Shown: piece by piece, positions 59,105 to 64,000 of the stretch
How the letters are laid out: each line of letters opens with the position of its first letter
How positions within the stretch are numbered: position 1 is the first letter of the stretch
Assembly (NCBI GenBank): GCA_027405735.1
Contig: JAPEHQ010000012.1
Coordinates: 248,001-312,000 of the forward strand
DNA length: 64,000 nt
Direction of reading: 5' to 3'
Source: Mucor racemosus
Taxonomy: Eukaryota > Mucoromycota > Mucoromycetes > Mucorales > Mucoraceae
Notes under the pieces: model-generated
What the model saw: the letters and a program-made list of their open reading frames with translations, nothing else
What the model was told of the DNA's origin: nothing
Database searches by the model: none
Program-made: the position numbers and the translations under genes

Positions 59105-59871
59105 TGTCGTATATTTTCAGGATTGATAAATATTACTTAAAAAAAGAATACAATTATAAAAGAATGAGTAATTAATCAGTTCTTCAACTGTATAATAAAA
59201 ACAAGATATCGTTTATTTAGATGTAAAAGTATGTGTCGGTTTTCGAGGATATTAAACAGCCAATTTTGAAGCCAATTCCATTTCTAACTCACATTGAAAT
59301 GTAATTCTTATAAATAGTCTTTTAACCCAAGACCTAGAAGCTCTTGGTTCTTTCTTTTACCATTAGTTTTTCTAGTAATAAAGCCTACGTTCTCCATGAT
59401 AAATGTTACTAGTCTTTATTATTATTCTTTCTATAAATAAGATTGTATGTATCCATAAACTCTCAGTATGGCCTTTTATATTGATTTGACATTGAGATCC
59501 TGAGATGTAATTTAAGGCACTATTGAACCATTGAATCTGTTCGATAGTAATCTATGGATTGAAATGGATCAATCATAATTTAACCGTTCTTGCAGAGCTT
59601 ATGAGTTGTGTTGTTTCAATGCTGCGCTAAATATGCTTGGATGTTGATTTAATAACTACTTGATTGGTTAACTGCTGGGATGAAATAATGTGGTGTCATA
59701 ATTGAGGTCAAAGCGTTCTTGGTAATTACTGGATTAAACTTAGTACACTAGGAGTTTCTTATATCCGATATCAAGACTTGCACTTCAATACATGTCGTAG
59801 TCAATAGATTGTAAGATGTATTGATACTGTAGAAGGTGATAAGGTATGATACTAGTAGGTGGAATACAACA
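59105..59871 (+). mobile_element. Solo LTR family D with 5-bp TSD CAGTT
   Basis: Starts TGTCGTATATTTTCAGG and ends GTGGAATACAACA. CAGTT flanks both sides (59100-59104 and 59872-59876). Without the inner 232-bp insertion plus one 5-bp duplication its length is 530 bp, like the 27.5-kb copy. It sits inside an older LTR of the same family. Confidence 0.92.
59234..59465 (+). mobile_element. Solo LTR family G (232 bp, 5-bp TSD GTATG)
   Basis: Starts TGTCGGTTTTCGAGG and ends AAACTCTCA. GTATG flanks both sides (59229-59233 and 59466-59470). The uninterrupted LTR D at 27459-27993 supplies the empty site (AAAGTATGGCC). The only copy of this family in the window. Confidence 0.92.
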
Positions 59872-60139
59872 CAGTTGAAGAACTGGTTCATTACTCATTC
59901 TCCTTTAATTGTACTCTTTTTTAAGTATTGTTTATCAAACATGAAAAAATACGACACAACAGATGGTTTTATTGGACATGAATAGCGTGTTTTGCTGATG
60001 GTTTTCTCAATTCACTGTGATTTGTGAAAGTAGAAGAAGTATAAACTTTTATGCAAGATATATTTAAATCTATCATCATGTATAATTGAAGATTAATTGG
60101 ATCAATATTTACAAGGATGAGATTTTTGTTTTTGTTTTC

Positions 60140-60784
60140 TGCAGTTGTAAATAATAGTTTATTATTTTGTAAAACTTAAAACTCATTATCCAGGGCTTAA
60201 TTTCTGTATTCACAAGATAGGTCTAATTGATCGCTACTCTGCATTTTTTGTTTTCGCAAAAAATATTAATTTTGCGTCCAGAAAATTAAAATAATAGTTC
60301 TTATCATAGCTTAAAATTTATCATGACGGGATTCCAAAATTTATTTGTTGAAATGAACGAAAAATGATTCTAAAAAACAAAATTATTAAATGGCTCAAGA
60401 GCTGCAAAGTAAGTTGACCTAAAGTATTAAGTAGCTTTTGTACAGTTTTGAATTCTGCATACATTTAAGCAAAAATCAGAAAAATATTCCACATTAAATT
60501 TTGTGTAAAATGGAATTGAAATTTTAGAGGTTTTTTGAAGATACAGGTCACTTTTTATAAGTATACTTAGTATATAACTAATTGAGATGATGCGAAAAAA
60601 CATTATCTATCGACCGAGTTATTGTAAAATCTTCTAGCTGCATTTTTCGTAGTGAAAACGAGATTTTTATCCAATTTTTTTTTCAGATTCAGAATTTGGG
60701 ATGAGGGTGTATAAGGGAAATTTGGAGGTAGAAGGGAAGGTATCTTTTTACACACATTTTTGAGGATATCTCTACGAAAAATTG
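60140..60784 (+). repeat. Repeat family B, copy 5 (truncated by DIRS element)
   Basis: Matches 29036-29690 from GTTGTAAATAATAG to GGATATCTCTACGAAAAAT, then stops where the DIRS-like terminal repeat begins. The conserved B frame is broken here. Confidence 0.8.
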
Positions 60785-61128
60785 TTAATTATACCAGAAG
60801 AACAAAATAGGAAGGTTATTATGCTAGAATCTTCTTGAACATTTATTTAATAGCGAAATTTATAAGATATAAAAAGAAATAAAATTCAATATCTAAACAT
60901 TAATCGATTTAAGCTCGGTCTAAATAAAGGAAGGGTGGGATAGAATATAGAAAAGAAAAGAAAGATAGATAAAATATTAAATCATAATAAAATAAACAAG
61001 AAAATGAAGGGTGGGGATAATAACCTTCCTATTTTATTCTTCTGGTCTAATTAACAATTCTAGGTGGAGAAAATTCTCGAAAGAATTTATTGAGACCGTC
61101 AGAACAAAATAGGAAGGTTATTATGCTA
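60780..61128 (-). repeat. Terminal repeats of the DIRS-like element
   Basis: A 40-bp inverted pair lies at 60780-60819 and 61020-61059 (two mismatches; core ACCAGAAGAA, AAAATAGGAAGGTTAT). A 28-bp direct copy of part of it lies at 60799-60826 and 61101-61128, overlapping the tyrosine-recombinase stop codon. Inverted termini plus an internal region complementary to them are hallmarks of DIRS retrotransposons, which lack LTRs and integrate by recombinase. Confidence 0.8.
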
Positions 61129-63567
61129 ATCCAGAGCCATACCAAATGAGTTTTCAGCATCAAAATATTCATCATCAGTAGGAGAAGTAGTATCAAGACT
61201 AGTGCCACTTGAGAGTACGGTGGTCGTGAAGTCGATACGGGCCATCTGATTTCGCTGATAATGGTTTTGGAATGTATCAGACGAAGCCCAGTTACCAAGA
61301 GACAAGATATCCTGCATCGCTACACCTTGATCCAGAGCTCGGGATGAAGCCAAAGACCGGATTGACACACCCTTTTCCGAGGTAACCAGTGAGATAAAAT
61401 GATGATGGAGCCAAGAAGAAAGAGTACTCGCACAGATAGGTGTCTTGAAATTTTTGCTGTTGACAAATAGAGCAGTGTCCCTAGAGCGACCTGTCAAGTG
61501 AGGGTGATCACGAATAGCCAAGAAACATTGAGCTGGACATAACTCAGGATTATCCCGATGAGGATGAATAGTATAAGGTTTGATAATGCGGCGTCCTTTT
61601 CGTTTCTCTTTGGGAGCCACAACTGAAAATGTTAAAGCACCAGTAGATCTATCAACCGAACAAGAGCCAAAAGGTATTCGTTTTAAATCGGAAGGTCGTA
61701 GAAAAGCCGCCATGGATAACAGAAAGGCCAATTTGATTTGTAATCGATACACCGTAGTAGAACCGCGAGAAGCAATTTCCTGAGCAAAGGCTAAGGCCGG
61801 AGACAAGTCCAAAGTTGGTCTATGGATGAGAGTTGGCGGATCTTGACGAACTAAAGAATCAATATAAGAGTTGAGTAGGTTACTGTGTTTTATAATATTA
61901 GGATCCTGATGTAAGTGGGTAATAGCTGCTCGAGTTGTTTTAAGGGTTGATGTTTGATGATGATGGGTTGTTCGCATTGTCGAAAGAAAGTTAACAACAT
62001 CTTGAGCAGTAAACTTGTCAAAGGAAACCTGATTCTTTTTAGCAAAGTCTAGGAAACGTAGTTGATGTTTCCTATAACATTTTTCTGTTGCGGATGGTTG
62101 TAGGTGTTGTTGGAGCAGGTCCTGAGTCGCAGTAGCATTGAGGCCTAAGGAGTATATCCTGTTGCGGATAACTTCCAAACGGATAGCTTCCAATTGTTGT
62201 GCTGTAGAGGATGGACTGCTAGTGGAGATGTTGTTTGGACATGACATTTGTCCAAGATCAGAGGAGGGCGGATTGCTAATGCTTGTACCATGGGAAACCA
62301 AATCGCACTGGGCCAGAGCGGGACTACCAATGTTACTATGGGTAACCGTTCCATAATTATTTTCTTCAATACTCTCAAGATAAGGTTCCAAGGGGGATTC
62401 AGCCATGGGTTCTTCCACTGGGTCCATAGAATCGAGAATGCATCTGTTTGACATGCTCCTGGATCTGGCATCCAAGACACGTACCTTTCGAGGAGGTGAG
62501 TCGTGCGGTCCGCGAATACGTCTACCGAATGGGGTCCCCAAAGTTGGTTGATTTGCTGGAACGTTGATGGTTTGATTTGCCACTGGTTCTTGAAGAATGT
62601 TCGTCGAGATCCCATATCTGCTATTGTGTTGTGAATCCCGCTGATGTGTTGTGCTTGAATCATAATTCTGTGATGAATGCACCAATTCCATACTTCGGTT
62701 GCAAGTTCCAAAAGAGGGAGGGATCGAGTTCCACCATGTTTGTTGATATAAGATAGACTCGTAGTGTTGTCTGTCCTGATCAGCACTGTGGAGTTCTCCG
62801 GAAGAGGGAACGTCTTGAGAGCCAAATGAGCCGCCTTGAGCTCTCGCCAATTGATTGATTGCGCCGCCTCCTCCGGCGCCCAGTAGCCATGGGCCCGGTG
62901 ATGTTTCCAGCTGCAACCCCAACCTGTGTTGCTTGCATCCACAAACACAGTTTGAGTCGGTGTCGCAGGAAGAAGAGAACGACCGTTCCATTGTTGTAAG
63001 TTCTGGTACCACCATTGAAGTTCCTCCAAGCTGGAATGATCCAAAGGTCGAGGTCGATCCCAGTCTGCCTCGTTCTTCACCACCTGATTCTTGTAATAGA
63101 GTAGATGCCTGGTGTACAATCGGGCTGGAAATATGGCGAAAGTTGCTGCTTGAATTCTCATCGTAAGGCTGTGTACCACCCGGGGAGTTTGTCTGTTGGG
63201 CTTGTCTAATACCTGTTTGATTGAGCGTCGAATATCTCGTAATTTCTTGAGAGGTAGAGCTGCTGTCATGGACTGGGTATTCAATACAAAGCCGAGGTGT
63301 TCTAATCGTTGGGTTGGGTCCAAGACGGATTTCTTGAAGTTCACGAGCCATCCTAACCGTTGGAGTAGAGTAACCACTGTCTGAGCCTGTTGAAGAGCCA
63401 ATTGTTTGCTGTTGGCTATGAGGAGCCAGTCGTCCAAGTATGCAGAGATCCTGATGCCTTGAGAGCGCAAGTGTTCCAAGATGGGCCTGCAAACTTTGGT
63501 GAAGACAAAGGGACTGGATGCCAAACCAAAGGCGGTGGTACAATACTGGTAGACTTGGTCTTTCCAT
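61126..63567 (-). CDS. DIRS-like tyrosine recombinase ORF
   Basis: An 813-codon open frame whose last ~350 residues form a tyrosine recombinase: an N-terminal core-binding region (FLDFAKKNQVSFDKFTAQDV), first catalytic Arg in AAFLRPSDLKR, a Lys-rich beta-hairpin (PKEKRKGRR), second Arg in SIRSLASS, then LGNWASSDTFQNHY with the nucleophile Tyr. The position normally His in HxxR reads Val here (VSIR). The enzyme would integrate the circular DNA made by the reverse transcriptase. The first ~470 codons overlap the RT frame in another register, so the true start may be near the Met of MAESPLEP or MSCPNN. The base composition is markedly less AT-rich than the host genes. Confidence 0.85.
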   Translation of the reverse strand: MERPSLPVLYHRLWFGIQSLCLHQSLQAHLGTLALSRHQDLCILGRLAPHSQQQTIGSSTGSDSGYSTPTVRMARELQEIRLGPNPTIRTPRLCIEYPVHDSSSTSQEITRYSTLNQTGIRQAQQTNSPGGTQPYDENSSSNFRHISSPIVHQASTLLQESGGEERGRLGSTSTFGSFQLGGTSMVVPELTTMERSFSSSCDTDSNCVCGCKQHRLGLQLETSPGPWLLGAGGGGAINQLARAQGGSFGSQDVPSSGELHSADQDRQHYESILYQQTWWNSIPPSFGTCNRSMELVHSSQNYDSSTTHQRDSQHNSRYGISTNILQEPVANQTINVPANQPTLGTPFGRRIRGPHDSPPRKVRVLDARSRSMSNRCILDSMDPVEEPMAESPLEPYLESIEENNYGTVTHSNIGSPALAQCDLVSHGTSISNPPSSDLGQMSCPNNISTSSPSSTAQQLEAIRLEVIRNRIYSLGLNATATQDLLQQHLQPSATEKCYRKHQLRFLDFAKKNQVSFDKFTAQDVVNFLSTMRTTHHHQTSTLKTTRAAITHLHQDPNIIKHSNLLNSYIDSLVRQDPPTLIHRPTLDLSPALAFAQEIASRGSTTVYRLQIKLAFLLSMAAFLRPSDLKRIPFGSCSVDRSTGALTFSVVAPKEKRKGRRIIKPYTIHPHRDNPELCPAQCFLAIRDHPHLTGRSRDTALFVNSKNFKTPICASTLSSWLHHHFISLVTSEKGVSIRSLASSRALDQGVAMQDILSLGNWASSDTFQNHYQRNQMARIDFTTTVLSSGTSLDTTSPTDDEYFDAENSFGMALD

Positions 63568-64000
63568 TTCAGGCGTAAGAAACGTCTGGAATCTGGGTGT
63601 AGACCTATATGAAGGAAAGCATCGGATAAGTCGATTGAGACGAGATAATCTTTCGGTTTGATCATAAGTGAAACTTCTTTGATGGTTTCCATTTTGAAAT
63701 GAGGAGCTTCCAAATATTGGTTCAATCTTTTGAGATTGAACACCGGGCGAACGCCGCCATTCTTCTTTGGAATGACGAACATGGAACTGTAATAACCTGG
63801 AATTTCCTGAACTTGCTGAGGCGAAACTTTCTCTATTGCTGCTTTTTCCAGTAAATCTTGAATAGCTTGGTCGATAAGATGAGCTTGTTCGGCTGAAAAT
63901 GGTGTGATTGAGGTTGGTGTTGTGGTGGTTGGTGGTGTTGTGTGAAAAGAAATGTTGTAGCCATCTTTGATGATATTGTTGACAAATGGAGGTGTGGAGA
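62145..64000 (-). CDS. DIRS-like reverse transcriptase/RNase H (5' end beyond window)
   Basis: The frame is open from 62145 to the right edge, so its start lies outside. From the edge it reads NNIIKDGYNISF, a Thr/Pro linker and ITPFSAEQ, then the RT palm: MFVIPKKNGGVRPVFNLKRL, SIDLSDAFLHI, TAFGLASSPFVF and the catalytic YLDD (about 63440-63430). RNase H follows with aspartate in VFVDASNTGWG, glutamate in INWRELKA, aspartate in IRTDNTT and HNTIADMGSR. The order RT-RNase H with no upstream integrase, plus the downstream tyrosine recombinase, defines the DIRS order of retrotransposons. No frameshift or stop is seen in the visible part, so this copy may be recent. Confidence 0.92.
   Translation of the reverse strand, partial: STPPFVNNIIKDGYNISFHTTPPTTTTPTSITPFSAEQAHLIDQAIQDLLEKAAIEKVSPQQVQEIPGYYSSMFVIPKKNGGVRPVFNLKRLNQYLEAPHFKMETIKEVSLMIKPKDYLVSIDLSDAFLHIGLHPDSRRFLRLKWKDQVYQYCTTAFGLASSPFVFTKVCRPILEHLRSQGIRISAYLDDWLLIANSKQLALQQAQTVVTLLQRLGWLVNFKKSVLDPTQRLEHLGFVLNTQSMTAALPLKKLRDIRRSIKQVLDKPNRQTPRVVHSLTMRIQAATFAIFPARLYTRHLLYYKNQVVKNEADWDRPRPLDHSSLEELQWWYQNLQQWNGRSLLPATPTQTVFVDASNTGWGCSWKHHRAHGYWAPEEAAQSINWRELKAAHLALKTFPLPENSTVLIRTDNTTSLSYINKHGGTRSLPLLELATEVWNWCIHHRIMIQAQHISGIHNTIADMGSRRTFFKNQWQIKPSTFQQINQLWGPHSVDVFADRTTHLLERYVSWMPDPGACQTDAFSILWTQWKNPWLNPPWNLILRVLKKIIMERLPIVTLVVPLWPSAIWFPMVQALAIRPPLILDKCHVQTTSPLAVHPLQHNNWKLSVWKLSATGYTP

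Larger units (their letters stand above)
59018..59956 (-). mobile_element. Outer LTR family D (truncated, host of nested insertions)
   Basis: Reverse-oriented LTR D that begins at ATCTCAGGATCTCAATG directly after GGCCGTAGTG and ends AATACGACA. It is interrupted at 59105-59871 by another, complete LTR D. The missing left part was removed or displaced by the GGCCGTAGTG element. Confidence 0.8.

Overview
This is AT-rich, intron-rich fungal chromosomal DNA. Protein-coding genes have short introns (about 50-75 bp, GT-AG) and no operon structure. An SZT2 (KICSTOR) homologue, a DIRS-type tyrosine-recombinase retrotransposon and a DD34E Tc1-like transposase together suggest an early-diverging fungus, most likely Mucoromycota (Mucorales-like). 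No rRNA or tRNA gene was recognised, so this placement is an inference.

Layout. 1-14.3 kb is a repeat-filled, gene-poor region. It holds a ~103-bp minisatellite (2.46-3.52 kb), a solo LTR with perfect target-site duplication (4.68-5.14 kb), a large composite repeat carrying a decayed dynein intermediate chain fragment (5.5-8.26 kb), a frameshifted Tc1-like transposase (9.1-10.3 kb), another solo LTR and one copy of repeat family B (11.1-12.4 kb). 14.4-19.15 kb is a gene cluster: ERV29/SURF4 (+), an anoctamin/TMEM16 protein (-) and a Tim17/22/23-family protein (-). A small six-cysteine secreted protein gene lies at 20.4-21.1 kb. 21.8-30.2 kb is again repeats. 31.0-38.35 kb is a compact gene island: a paralogue of the six-cysteine gene (-), the PP2A scaffold subunit TPD3 (+), a WD40 protein (+), a HAD phosphatase (-) and a G-patch/GPATCH11-like protein (-). 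This island lies between two inverted ~1.55-kb repeat arms. 42.8-55.5 kb is one giant gene on the minus strand, an SZT2 homologue of roughly 3,950 residues with a 74-residue polyglutamine tract. 55.8-60.8 kb is repeats, including a three-deep nest of LTRs. From 60.8 kb to the right edge lies a DIRS-like retrotransposon (-) cut by the window end.

The host genes are housekeeping functions of the secretory pathway (ERV29), membrane lipids or ion transport (anoctamin), mitochondrial membrane (Tim17 family) and nutrient or phosphatase signalling (TPD3, SZT2). I see no operon-like or biosynthetic cluster linking them.

The observations most worth following up are: the paralogous six-cysteine protein family, whose second member appears to use a GC-AG intron at the conserved position; three repeat copies carrying the same dynein intermediate chain fragment; the conserved reading frame in repeat family B; and the in-frame stop with continued coding-like sequence inside SZT2. 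All coordinates were read by eye from the sequence, without alignment or database searches.
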